A stretch of DNA of 64,000 bases, taken from the NCBI GenBank assembly GCA_021797915.1, contig JAJZYT010000001.1, forward strand, positions 16,473 to 80,472, in the 5' to 3' direction. Shown here one piece after another: positions 17,325 through 25,843 of this stretch. Within the stretch, counting starts at the first letter, position 1; every line of letters starts with the position of its first letter. The position numbers were made by a program, and so were the translations under genes. The notes under the pieces are model-generated. The model did not search any database. It worked only from the letters and a program-made list of their open reading frames with translations, and was not told where the DNA came from. This DNA comes from Thermoplasmata archaeon (GTDB lineage Archaea; Thermoplasmatota; Thermoplasmata; Thermoplasmatales; GCA-001856825).

Positions 17325-18394
17325 GCATGAGAGCAATAACAACAGTTCCCCCAGGTGGAGGAGTCAAGCTGTCAGAGGTAAATGAAGAAAAGGGCGATGG
17401 TATCAGAGTAAGAACATTTAGAACTGGAATATGTGGTACGGACAAGGAGATTGCAGCAGGGAAGCTTTCTTTTGCAAGACCCGAAATTGGAAATTCATTG
17501 ATAATCGGACACGAGGCAGTGGGTGTCGTAACAGAATCAAACGGAAATTACGAATTCAAGGAAGGAGATATTGTGGTCCCTATGGTGAGAAGACCCGGGA
17601 GCTGCAGAATGTGCAGATTGGGAAGACAGGACTATTGTGAAGATGGAGAATTTGTGGAAGCGGGAATCAGGGGGAAGAACGGGTTCATGAGGGATGAATT
17701 CACAGAGGATCCGCGTTTTCTGGTCAGAGTGGAGAACAAGTCAATACAGGATCTCGCAGTGCTCACGGAGCCACTCAAGAATGTGATGAAGATGAAGGAA
17801 ATATTCCAATTTCTCAGAATGAGGATCCCATGGTATTGCGAGGATTCTACTCTCTCCTGCAAGAACATGTATGTGTTTGGAACTGGGACTGAGGGACTCC
17901 TTATCTCGATTGTTTTCAAAACGTTGGGCTTGAACGTGATTGAAGTCAACAGGCACCCTCTTGACGAGAATGTGATGAATTACTTGGAACGGAACAAGAT
18001 CGATTATCTAGATACTTCTTCAGAAGGTATTGACAAAAAGGTGAAGGATAAACCGATGGATGCTGCAATTGACGCGGTTGGTTCGATGGACGTACTGAGG
18101 GAGATTACCGATAATATCAGGAACAACGGAATAGCAATCATGTTCGGTACGAGCGGTCAACTTCCATCCTCAAACTTCGATGTGCTAGAGAACTTGGTGG
18201 ACAGAAATCTTACGATAGCTGGGAGTGTCGATGGAGCAAAAGCTCACTATTCCGATGCTGTGAAGTTCATTGAAACTCATGGCAAAGTAATGGAGATGGA
18301 TAAATTGATAACGGGAACCTATGAACCAGATAACTTGAAGATATTTATGGAGAAAGAAAAACAGGAGATAAAAAAGGTAATAGCTTGGTCGTGA
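17321..18394 (+). CDS. gdh: Glucose 1-dehydrogenase, zinc MDR type
   Basis: Oxidises D-glucose (and galactose) to the 1,5-lactone with NADP+ or NAD+, the first step of the archaeal Entner-Doudoroff pathway. The 357-residue chain resembles the Thermoplasma acidophilum enzyme. It has catalytic zinc ligands in G-I-C-G-T-D and G-H-E-A-V-G, and a structural lobe GSCRMCRLGRQDYC with three cysteines. The conserved E-A-G-I-R-G-K-N-G-F-M-R-D follows, then the dinucleotide-binding F-G-T-G-T-E-G-L, and N-R-H-P after beta-2, which suggests NADP use. Its ATG overlaps the upstream stop by four bases. Confidence 0.93.
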   Translation: MSMRAITTVPPGGGVKLSEVNEEKGDGIRVRTFRTGICGTDKEIAAGKLSFARPEIGNSLIIGHEAVGVVTESNGNYEFKEGDIVVPMVRRPGSCRMCRLGRQDYCEDGEFVEAGIRGKNGFMRDEFTEDPRFLVRVENKSIQDLAVLTEPLKNVMKMKEIFQFLRMRIPWYCEDSTLSCKNMYVFGTGTEGLLISIVFKTLGLNVIEVNRHPLDENVMNYLERNKIDYLDTSSEGIDKKVKDKPMDAAIDAVGSMDVLREITDNIRNNGIAIMFGTSGQLPSSNFDVLENLVDRNLTIAGSVDGAKAHYSDAVKFIETHGKVMEMDKLITGTYEPDNLKIFMEKEKQEIKKVIAWS

Positions 18395-18416
18395 TTTTCC
18401 CTCAAGGAGCTAAATC

Positions 18417-19604
18417 TTGAGGAGTGGACTTCGTAACATCTACATCTACACATTTTTCTACACATTTCTCCTTCTAAATCCAATATGGGTCCTGTATTTA
18501 CTGAATATCGGGTATAGTATTTTTTATGTTACTGTTCTGGACGTAGTCTTCTATCTCACAATAGTTCTTACAAGTATTCCAATGGGACGAATCACAGATT
18601 CCATTGGGAGGAAGAAGGCATTGTTCATTTCATCGATTCTAACGGGAGTGGGGATCATATTTTTTGGACTGTTCCAGTCATTCTTGGGCATCGCAATCAG
18701 CTATGTCGTATGGGGAATAGGTGTTGCAATAAATTCTGTTGCACTTGAGAGTGTGACGTATGAATACACGATGTCTCACGAAATGAAGTATCTGCAGATC
18801 ATCGGTGTTGTAAACTTTTTGTCAGCAATATCAGTTGCTATCGCATCCCTTCTAGGAGGTTATATCGGAGAGTACATAGGACTGAAAGTTGTTGTTATTC
18901 TGACCGCATTCGTAGTTCTGTCATCGTCACTTTTCACTCTAAAGTTGAAAGAGAGGAAGAGAGAACTCACCCGTAACAAGTTCTCGCTGAAGTTAGGGAA
19001 TTACATAAAGGATAGAAGAATCTTGAGCATAATTCTGCTCAGAGTCGCACTATTGCTCAACATCAACATGATGCTAATTTTCAAGCAGCCGTACTACAAG
19101 GAAATGGGAATAGATACCGGGATGATAGGAGTGATATTTTTTGTGGACGTGCTCCTGAGGGGCCTTGCTTCCCTGAACACGCACCGTTTGGCTTTCATTG
19201 CTAGGAATAGATTCTTCGCCATGCTGCTCTTCACTTCGCTCACCTTCTTCACCATCTACATCCCTGGCCTGATTGAAAATTGGATATCCCTTGTTTTCTT
19301 GATACTCAATTCGGTAATATTCGGATTCTATTCAAACATCCTGAGCGAGGAAGTCAATGAACTGGTGCCTTCAGAGGTCAGGGCAACCGTTCTGTCAGTG
19401 ATATTTCTCGTGAGTTCACTCCTTACTGCGGTCGCAGAACCATTCTTGGGTTATTCTGCGACGGTAATCGGACTTGAGAAGACACTGCTGATATTCAGCA
19501 TGATTTTCTTGATCTTGTCAACTCTAGCGATATTCATCCATATTATGGGGAGGGACAGCACTAGTTTCAAACTGGAACTAGACAAGAAGGGAAGTCAATC
19601 CTGA
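18417..19604 (+). CDS. MFS transporter, probable sugar or sugar-acid permease
   Basis: A 395-residue protein with about 12 hydrophobic segments. The MFS loop motif G-R-I-T-D-S-I-G-R-K-K-A-L-F lies between helices 2 and 3 (about 52-65). The start appears to be TTG, since no ATG or GTG is available in frame before the first helix. It lies 22 bases after glucose dehydrogenase, so it is probably in the same unit and may import the pathway's substrate. Specificity cannot be read from sequence. Its end overlaps the convergent DUF309 gene by 10 bases. Confidence 0.8.
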   Translation: MRSGLRNIYIYTFFYTFLLLNPIWVLYLLNIGYSIFYVTVLDVVFYLTIVLTSIPMGRITDSIGRKKALFISSILTGVGIIFFGLFQSFLGIAISYVVWGIGVAINSVALESVTYEYTMSHEMKYLQIIGVVNFLSAISVAIASLLGGYIGEYIGLKVVVILTAFVVLSSSLFTLKLKERKRELTRNKFSLKLGNYIKDRRILSIILLRVALLLNINMMLIFKQPYYKEMGIDTGMIGVIFFVDVLLRGLASLNTHRLAFIARNRFFAMLLFTSLTFFTIYIPGLIENWISLVFLILNSVIFGFYSNILSEEVNELVPSEVRATVLSVIFLVSSLLTAVAEPFLGYSATVIGLEKTLLIFSMIFLILSTLAIFIHIMGRDSTSFKLELDKKGSQS

Positions 19605-20140
19605 ATCATTCTGATAGAGCGATCTCTGATCTTCTCCAAAATGAAATTGTCCAAGGGATAGGAAAATTGGCAAATTTCAATCCCTTCCACGAACTTAGCC
19701 AGTTCTTTCTTCGCCTCCACAAAAAGACGCATTGCATTTGACTTATGATCCATCTGAAAGTGTACCATCGAGACGCAGAGAAGCACTACTCCATGAAAGA
19801 ACTTACTTCTATGGTCTTGGAAGTGCTTCCAGTAATCTTCGAACAACTCGTGTGCAAGCCAGTATTTTTCTTCGCCCACCAAATTGAAGCCTTCAACTAT
19901 ACCATCCTTCAATTCACTTGTCGTACCAAGCAGTAGAGATTCACCACGTACAAAGACGCAAATCTCATAGAAATCATTCAGCGCTGAAATGTATTCCAAT
20001 CCGTCTTCAACGGTTTGGAACCTCAAGTCGACTTCTAGTGAGTTTTTTCCATGCCTTAGGATTTGAAATTTGCTAGTCCCAAATCTCAGTGAGTCCATAT
20101 TCCAAGTAAACAATAGTATCCGAAATTTCCAATCCAGCAT
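19595..20140 (-). CDS. DUF309 family protein
   Basis: A 181-residue protein. The C-terminal half has the DUF309 pattern: H-E-L-F-E-D-Y-W-K, then F-F-H-G-V-V-L-L-C-V-S-M-V-H-F-Q, then A-M-R-L-F-V-E-A-K-K-E-L. DUF309 is an all-helical domain with conserved His, Glu and Trp and no known activity. The N-terminal half (about 1-80) is a separate strand-rich part without recognised family. A TATATGAG-like box just before the first ATG suggests that translation may really start at Met15. Confidence 0.72.
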   Translation of the reverse strand: MLDWKFRILLFTWNMDSLRFGTSKFQILRHGKNSLEVDLRFQTVEDGLEYISALNDFYEICVFVRGESLLLGTTSELKDGIVEGFNLVGEEKYWLAHELFEDYWKHFQDHRSKFFHGVVLLCVSMVHFQMDHKSNAMRLFVEAKKELAKFVEGIEICQFSYPLDNFILEKIRDRSIRMIQD

Positions 20141-20256
20141 TGATTGCTTATATGAGTTCCGGACTTAAAATTGAGCCCATCATCAGCGCTTACAATTTAT
20201 TGATAAGATTTTCAGAATATAATAGACAAAATTGAATAGCTGTAGGTGCAATCGGG

Positions 20257-20781
20257 TTGGCAAGAATGAAGAAAACAGTCTTGAATAAGGGTGAGGTGAA
20301 GATTTCCCCTCTACCTCCGGACAGATGGGAAGATTTTAAGAGTCTTAGATTGCGAAGTCTCAAGGAGGAACCGATGGCATTCCTAAGTTCATACGATGAC
20401 GAGGCAAACCTGAGTAAAGATGAATGGGAGAGAAGAATCAAGAATGTTGTGTTTGCCATTGTTGATGGAAAACCAATTGGAATGATGACTTTTGTTCTGA
20501 GGGGAAGGGTTAAGAACCGCCACATTGCTGACATTTTTGGAGTTTATGTTGAAAAGAAATTTAGAGAAAAGGGAATAGGGAATAGACTGCTGAGGCACGT
20601 CATTTCCCGGATTAAGAAGAATGATAGAATTTCAAAGATATCACTTTCAGTGGTAGCAGACCAGACTCCTGCGGTAAGCTTGTACATGAAATATGGATTT
20701 AAGGTGGTAGGGATCTTAGAAAGAGAGCTCAAACTCAATGGAAACTATTACGACGAGCTTGTAATGGAAAAAATCCTTTGA
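20257..20781 (+). CDS. GNAT family N-acetyltransferase
   Basis: A 174-residue acetyltransferase fold. It has an early P-L-P-P-D-R-W-E-D-F helix, strand pair V-V-F-A-I-V-D-G-K-P-I-G-M-M-T-F, the acetyl-CoA loop VYVEKKFREKGIGNRLL near 99-115, the L-S-V-V-A-D-Q-T-P-A-V-S-L-Y segment and Y-G-F-K-V-V-G. The pattern resembles small-molecule or protein N-terminal acetyltransferases; the substrate is unknown. The frame opens at TTG 20257; an ATG three codons on is equally plausible. No operon partner is seen. Confidence 0.85.
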   Translation: MARMKKTVLNKGEVKISPLPPDRWEDFKSLRLRSLKEEPMAFLSSYDDEANLSKDEWERRIKNVVFAIVDGKPIGMMTFVLRGRVKNRHIADIFGVYVEKKFREKGIGNRLLRHVISRIKKNDRISKISLSVVADQTPAVSLYMKYGFKVVGILERELKLNGNYYDELVMEKIL

Positions 20782-21090
20782 AAAACCTAAACTTTGTTCT
20801 GTATCTTGCTGAGTTCTACGGATGTTTCGATTGAAAAAACTTTGAACTCTATTTGCTTAGTAAAGACACGTATAGATCGAATTGGACAGTTATAATAGTC
20901 GTGTTGATTGTAGTTTTTTCATTGTTTCGCTTATGAAATAGTGCATTGTTTCTTTTCGACTGTGGACTGCCTCACAAAGCATGCATAAGCTCATGGATAC
21001 CTTGTGCTGAACATTTCCTTCAACTTTTCAAATTAGAACGTAATTGAAGTGTTCATTTAACCATATTGCAGCCAGACTTCAGTGTAATCA
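20782..21090. other. AT-rich intergenic region, nothing recognised
   Basis: About 309 bases lie between the GNAT gene and tRNA-Ser. I see no protein-like frame on either strand, no repeat and no stable long hairpin. TATA-like strings such as AGTTATAATAG near 20889 occur, but without a gene at the right distance. Confidence 0.4.
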
Positions 21091-21174
21091 CGCCGTGGGG
21101 GAGATTTGAACTCCCGATCTCGTGAGAGAACCAGATCTCAAGTCTGGCGCGTTAGGCCGCTTCGCTACCACGGC
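21091..21174 (-). tRNA. tRNA-Ser (anticodon UGA)
   Basis: On the minus strand the sequence folds as a class II tRNA. The acceptor stem is GCCGTGG/CCACGGC with discriminator G. The D arm contains the CGGCC loop. The anticodon stem is CCAGA/TCTGG with loop CTTGAGA, giving anticodon TGA. A 15-base extra arm containing TTCTC follows, then T arm GGGAG-TTCAAAT-CTCCC. The long extra arm and discriminator G identify serine. There is no intron and the CCA end is not encoded. Confidence 0.95.
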
Positions 21175-21212
21175 TCAACGGTTATTTACGTGATTGATAT
21201 AACCTTTTACTG

Positions 21213-22211
21213 ATGGATTTTACAGGGGTTTTGAAGAAAATAAAGGAAGATGACAGGTACAAGGCTGCAAAGTCGGTGGCTGTCCAGCTACCGGAGGGAA
21301 TGAAGAGAAGAATAGGAGACATCACAAAAGAGTTCAAGGATAAAGAGCTCGTTTTTGTGGGAGATCCGTTTTGGGGTGCTTGTGACTTACCTCAAAACGG
21401 GAACTGGGACCTACTTGTACAGTTTGGACACAGTCCAATTCCTAACCTAGGTTCATTTTCCAATGTGATTTTTGAAGAAATCCAAGAAGAATTGGATTTT
21501 GATATAGAAGGTGCAAAAATTCCTTTCCATTCCTTGATCCTGACGTCGAACGTCACTTATTCGAACCAACTTCCGAGAATCAAGAAGAAGCTTGAGGATT
21601 CTGGTATCGCCGTTACTCTGAAGAAGGGAGACTCCAGAGTATTCTATCCTGGTCAGATATTGGGGTGTAATATCTCTACTGCGAGAGGAACAGAGGAAAA
21701 CGTCCTTTTCATAGGTGAAGGAGTCTTTCACCCACTGGGAATTGCCCTCGGTTTACCTGAAAAGAGAGTAATAGCCTTCAACCCGAAGACGGGAGAATAT
21801 CTTGACATGGAAAGGGAGAAGAGAAAGTTCCTTGCACAGCGGTATAACGCAATTGACATAGCTTCAAGAGCCAAGAAATTCGGTATTATAGTATCCACCA
21901 AGGTCGGACAGACAAGGTACTCCCTGGCGAGAGTGGCTTCAAAATTATTGAATGAAGCTGGAAGAATATCGTTCATCATTACTCTTGACCTGGTAAGGGA
22001 CGAAGAGCTCCTGAATTTCCCAGCTGAAGTGTATGTAAATACTGCATGCCCGAGAGTAACCGTCGAGGATTACGGCACCTTCTCCAGACCAGTCATCTCA
22101 TTCTATGAGCTCCAGATGGCACTTGGTCTCAAAGATAAAAGTAGATATATATTCGATGAAATTGTTATGACGGATGAAATTGGCAGTACTAGTTTCCGGA
22201 AACGGGACTAA
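21213..22211 (+). CDS. dph2: Diphthamide synthase Dph2 (3-amino-3-carboxypropyl transferase)
   Basis: Transfers the aminocarboxypropyl group of SAM to a histidine of elongation factor aEF2, using a non-canonical radical SAM [4Fe-4S] cluster. It is 332 residues long. The three widely spaced cluster cysteines are visible: Cys57 in G-A-C-D-L, one in L-G-C-N-I-S-T-A-R-G, and one in N-T-A-C-P-R-V-T-V-E-D-Y. The N-terminal Q-L-P-E-G and V-F-V-G-D are family marks. Its last 38 bases overlap the start of purN in another frame, which suggests translational coupling. Confidence 0.93.
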   Translation: MDFTGVLKKIKEDDRYKAAKSVAVQLPEGMKRRIGDITKEFKDKELVFVGDPFWGACDLPQNGNWDLLVQFGHSPIPNLGSFSNVIFEEIQEELDFDIEGAKIPFHSLILTSNVTYSNQLPRIKKKLEDSGIAVTLKKGDSRVFYPGQILGCNISTARGTEENVLFIGEGVFHPLGIALGLPEKRVIAFNPKTGEYLDMEREKRKFLAQRYNAIDIASRAKKFGIIVSTKVGQTRYSLARVASKLLNEAGRISFIITLDLVRDEELLNFPAEVYVNTACPRVTVEDYGTFSRPVISFYELQMALGLKDKSRYIFDEIVMTDEIGSTSFRKRD

Positions 22212-22761
22212 CCTACAATCCATAATTGACTCTGTCGACGATGGTTACCTCCCCAAAGTACAGATTTCATACGTTGTTTCCAGCAATCCGGAAGCTTACG
22301 CCTTGAAGAGAGCAGAAAAGAAAAATATCAACACAATAGTTATCCAGAAAAAGGACATTACTTCCATCCTGAAGCCAATTTTCGAAGAAGTGGACTTGAT
22401 AGTTCTTGCTGGGTTCCTCTGGATACTTCCCGATGAACTCTTGAATATTCGGCCCATAATCAATGTTCATCCCTCCCTGCTCCCCCTCTTTGGTGGGAAG
22501 GGAATGTATGGAACTAAGGTGAGCAGTGCAATTCTAAACAGTGGGATGAAGGTCTCCGGGCCAACAGTTCATTTGGTGACCAATGACATAGATGGTGGTC
22601 CAATAATATTGCAGAAATGTCTGGAAGTGATGGACGATGATACTCCTGAAAGTCTCCTAGAAAGAACGCACCCCCTAGAGCATCAGATACTCGTAGAAGC
22701 GATCAAACTAATGAGTGAAAAGGAATATAAAATAGAAAGGAAAAGAGTAATCTTTTCCTAA
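22174..22761 (+). CDS. purN: Phosphoribosylglycinamide formyltransferase
   Basis: Transfers formyl from 10-formyl-THF (or an equivalent) to GAR in purine synthesis. The 195-residue protein starts K-L-A-V-L-V-S-G-N-G-T-N-L-Q-S-I-I. The catalytic Asn and His are in I-N-V-H-P-S-L-L-P, and the catalytic Asp is in V-T-N-D-I-D-G-G-P. The loop after H-P-S-L-L-P reads LFGGKGMYG, where many relatives have FPGxHG, so folate contacts may differ slightly. The ATG lies inside dph2, a 38-base overlap that is long but supported by the fit of the first residues to the family. Confidence 0.92.
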   Translation: MKLAVLVSGNGTNLQSIIDSVDDGYLPKVQISYVVSSNPEAYALKRAEKKNINTIVIQKKDITSILKPIFEEVDLIVLAGFLWILPDELLNIRPIINVHPSLLPLFGGKGMYGTKVSSAILNSGMKVSGPTVHLVTNDIDGGPIILQKCLEVMDDDTPESLLERTHPLEHQILVEAIKLMSEKEYKIERKRVIFS

Positions 22762-22763
22762 GT

Positions 22764-24506
22764 TCAAGCTATCTTTCTTCCGATCGAGTTCTCGTAGTAA
22801 GCTATTACCTTTGCTTTGTCTTCGTCAGAATACTTCCTGAAGAATTTCTCCTCTTTGAGGATCTTCCCTGTCTTCTCTTCATAGGCCTTTGGTTCCATGG
22901 AGAATCTCCTCTGGGTTGCATCCCTGTAAAGCTCAGGTATAACGTTGAAGGCGCAGAAAGGAACTACCTTGCCGTCTGGCATAGCGTAGTGAATATCGCA
23001 TCTCTCCACCCTGTCGACATCGTACGTGTAAGGATCCATGAAGTGCATGAATCCCACGAACATTGACTTGTAGTGGAAAGCTTTCAGTCCGTGGTAGTCT
23101 CCGCCAGTGAATGCTCCGAATATCATTTCCCTCATCTTGAAACCTTCCGGTGCGTGCTTTTCGTCCACGAAAGTATTCAGTTTTCTTAGGAGTGCAGTCA
23201 GTGCAGATGCCTTCTTAAGGGACTTCACTTTAGACTCGTTTATGTCGGTAGACAACTCGTTCAGATACTCGAACAGCCCTTCCACGTCTATGAACTTCGT
23301 GATGGGTATGATCGATCCGTCTGGTTGCTTGAATATGTACGTTCCCATTCCGCAAGCGAAGTGAATGCTCAACCTATAGGTAGGCTTGCCCTTCAGTGCT
23401 TCTACGAAGTTTGTGACTGCAGTCGTGCTAGGAACTGTGAAGAATGCTTCCCTTCCAATAGCTCCATCAGTCTGTGCTTCGATCTTCTTGATGCAGCCTG
23501 GTATCGTGACCCTCTGTCTCTCTCTGAGTTTGTCTGGCATTCTTCCAACGAGTGAAACTGGCTGGAAGTTTACGCTTCGAACAACGTCAATGTTAGAGAG
23601 ACCAAACTTAATTATATCTCCAAGCTCACCGTCATTGACTCCACCGATAACAGTCGGAACAAGTACAACTCCAACGTTTGCCTTTCTGTATGTATTCAGC
23701 GCTTCCGGGATTTCCCAGAAGTTCTTCGGATTCGATCTAGGGGTCACACCATCGAATGATGTGTAGATAACGTTTGACCCAGCGTCACGGCACTTCTCTA
23801 TAAATTCTAAATCCCTGGATGCCCTGATGCTGTTTGTATTCAGCTGGACGTGCTCATATCCCTCTTCCCTTGCGATCTTTATGATTTCAGGGAGGTCCTC
23901 TCTCATCGTTGGCTCTCCACCAGTGAGCTGAACTGCGTTGGCTCCAACTGGCTTCTCATTCCTCATTCTCCTGAGCATCATCCTAATTTGCTCTTGGGTC
24001 GGCTCGTAAATGGGGTCGTTCTCCTTTGCATAGAAGAAACAGTACCAGCACGATAGATCGCATCTGTTTGTGAGAACAACGTTTCCCAGTCCAGTGTGGC
24101 TCTTGTGTTTGACGCAAAGACCGCAGTGAGTCGGGCAATTGATCTTTTCTGCGGCAAGGCTGATCATAGGGTTCTCAAGTTTGATACCCTTGTCAAGCCA
24201 CTTCTTAGCCTTCATGTACATGTCATAGTCTTCCCAATACTTCTCCTTCGTAACACCGTGTTCCGGGCACTCCTTGATCATTCTGACCTCGCCACCCTCT
24301 GCATAGACCAGGGCAGGAATCTTCATCCTGTCAAACTTGTTTTCTGCAACACACTCTGGACACAGAGATGCCGTTACTCTGATGGCTAACATACCGGGGT
24401 TGATCAAATGGCCGAATTTCTCGTAAACTTCATCCAAATTTTTCATCTTTGAATTTGGACTGATTTCGAATTCCGGAGATAGTATGGATTCGAATGCTTG
24501 ATCCAT
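22764..24506 (-). CDS. Radical SAM protein, tetraether lipid synthase (Tes)-like
   Basis: A 580-residue radical SAM enzyme. It has an N-terminal zinc/rubredoxin-like site (C49-P-E-C52 and C80 in E-C-P-E-H-G), an extra cysteine cluster C124/C128/C131, the SAM cluster motif C149-D-L-S-C-W-Y-C156, and Q-L-T-G-G-E-P-T. More cysteines follow late in the chain (F-A-C-G-M-G, E-R-C-D, P-F-C-A-F-N). This layout matches the MJ0619/MA1486 family. The Methanosarcina member joins two archaeol tails to form tetraether lipids. Thermoplasmatales membranes are rich in tetraethers, so this role is likely. It is monocistronic with a TATA-like TTTAATA upstream. Confidence 0.78.
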   Translation of the reverse strand: MDQAFESILSPEFEISPNSKMKNLDEVYEKFGHLINPGMLAIRVTASLCPECVAENKFDRMKIPALVYAEGGEVRMIKECPEHGVTKEKYWEDYDMYMKAKKWLDKGIKLENPMISLAAEKINCPTHCGLCVKHKSHTGLGNVVLTNRCDLSCWYCFFYAKENDPIYEPTQEQIRMMLRRMRNEKPVGANAVQLTGGEPTMREDLPEIIKIAREEGYEHVQLNTNSIRASRDLEFIEKCRDAGSNVIYTSFDGVTPRSNPKNFWEIPEALNTYRKANVGVVLVPTVIGGVNDGELGDIIKFGLSNIDVVRSVNFQPVSLVGRMPDKLRERQRVTIPGCIKKIEAQTDGAIGREAFFTVPSTTAVTNFVEALKGKPTYRLSIHFACGMGTYIFKQPDGSIIPITKFIDVEGLFEYLNELSTDINESKVKSLKKASALTALLRKLNTFVDEKHAPEGFKMREMIFGAFTGGDYHGLKAFHYKSMFVGFMHFMDPYTYDVDRVERCDIHYAMPDGKVVPFCAFNVIPELYRDATQRRFSMEPKAYEEKTGKILKEEKFFRKYSDEDKAKVIAYYENSIGRKIA

Positions 24507-24830
24507 AGCGCTACAAATTATGACCCTATTAAAGAGCTTTTGTATTTACTACAGCTAAGAAAGGCGGTATTGTATCTTTCCTAGCTAATAACAGAAATAT
24601 TTAAACTGCCTTTTATTTTATTTGTAGAAATTGGCGCAAAAATCTATGTAATCACTCCTGCAACCCGCTGTAGTTGTGCGTATAACAATCACTCTAATCA
24701 TGATCTTTGAAAATAATTCTTATATAAAGTAACACAATTTTACACACCTCCAAGAAAAGAAGAAATTAGCTCAAGAATAAGACGGATTATAATATAAGCA
24801 CATTCTAATATAAGATGACAATCCATCAGT
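24507..24830. other. Intergenic region with promoters and a TAATATAAG direct repeat
   Basis: About 324 bases lie between the divergent Tes-like and PhoU-like genes. TAATATAAG occurs twice, at 24790-24798 and 24806-24814, 16 bases apart and 17-41 bases before the PhoU-like GTG. One copy may be the TATA box and the other a second box or operator. A further TTATATAAAG lies near 24719. No protein-coding frame is seen. Confidence 0.5.
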
Positions 24831-25781
24831 GTGGAAATAAGAAAGATACAGAAAACAGGGGGAAGCACTCTTGTGGTATCACTTCCAAAGGTCTGGTGTC
24901 AGAACTTCGATTTAAAGGTTGGTTCTAAGGTTATGCTCAATTACAACGACAAGGGTGGAATTATGATGGAACCTTTTGAAAAGAGCCAGACTTCCACCGG
25001 AGCAGTGATGGATATCAAGAAGAATGCAGATATGGAAAACGAGATGAGGATGCTGATCTCCAAATACATCCAGGGGGTCAAGAGAATAAACATCCGGTCA
25101 GAGGACAAGAAGGCGATGGATGATGTGATACACAGGTTCCTGGAATTCACAATAGGATTCGAGATCATCGATGAAAAAACGAATGAGGCAACACTGGAGG
25201 ACCTTATTTCCCTTCCAATGCTCACATTCGAGAAGGGTATGAGGAGAATGGTCACCCTCGTGAGGAGCATAGTGACGGAATCGATCAGTGATCAGAAGAT
25301 CCCATTTGACTACATTCTTCAAAAAGAGGATGAGGTCGACAAATTCAACATTTACATCCAGAGACTGTTCAGCCAGAGTTTGAAGGATTATTCCGTACTG
25401 CAGTTGAACAATATTTCTTCGTCAGAAGCGCTCTCCTATCTGCTGGTTTCCAGAGCACTGGAAAGGATAGCTGACCACGGATTGAGAATATACAGTCTCC
25501 TCGGACAGAAGAAATTGAACAATTCAGACTTGAAGAATTACATCAAATCTGCCACCGAGATAATGAACAGGTCTATGGAGTACTTTTTCAAGAAGGACGT
25601 GCTCAGCGCAAATCTCGAAATCTCAAAGAAGGAATATTTCAAGAGTGAAAGGGACAACATAAATCGCTCCCTCAGGGGTAAAGCAGACGGGATTCTATTG
25701 GCGGAAATACTTGAGGACGCAGAAAGGATAGCCTTGTATTCAACGGATATATGCGAGCTGATAATGGACTACTTCGAGTAA
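24831..25781 (+). CDS. PhoU-domain protein with AbrB-like N-terminus (archaeal phosphate uptake regulator)
   Basis: A 316-residue protein starting with GTG. Residues 1-48 resemble the swapped-hairpin AbrB/SpoVT DNA-binding fold (R-K-I-Q-K-T-G-G-S-T-L-V-V-S-L-P-K). Two helical PhoU repeats follow, with E-x3-D-x2-hydrophobic patterns such as K-E-D-E-V-D-K-F-N and S-R-A-L-E-R-I-A-D-H. The same architecture occurs widely in archaea next to pstSCAB or alone and is thought to tune phosphate transport or sensing. No pst genes are in this window. A tandem TAATATAAG repeat just upstream may be a self-binding site. Confidence 0.82.
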   Translation: MEIRKIQKTGGSTLVVSLPKVWCQNFDLKVGSKVMLNYNDKGGIMMEPFEKSQTSTGAVMDIKKNADMENEMRMLISKYIQGVKRINIRSEDKKAMDDVIHRFLEFTIGFEIIDEKTNEATLEDLISLPMLTFEKGMRRMVTLVRSIVTESISDQKIPFDYILQKEDEVDKFNIYIQRLFSQSLKDYSVLQLNNISSSEALSYLLVSRALERIADHGLRIYSLLGQKKLNNSDLKNYIKSATEIMNRSMEYFFKKDVLSANLEISKKEYFKSERDNINRSLRGKADGILLAEILEDAERIALYSTDICELIMDYFE

Positions 25782-25843
25782 GGGACAATATATCAAGTGA
25801 TGAATGGTAGTGAACAAGACTGGTAAAAAAGAGATGAATAGAA

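Noticed and set aside
22907-24389. Plus-strand frames opposite the radical SAM gene
   Set aside because: No family-like features; they shadow the conserved Cys-rich protein.
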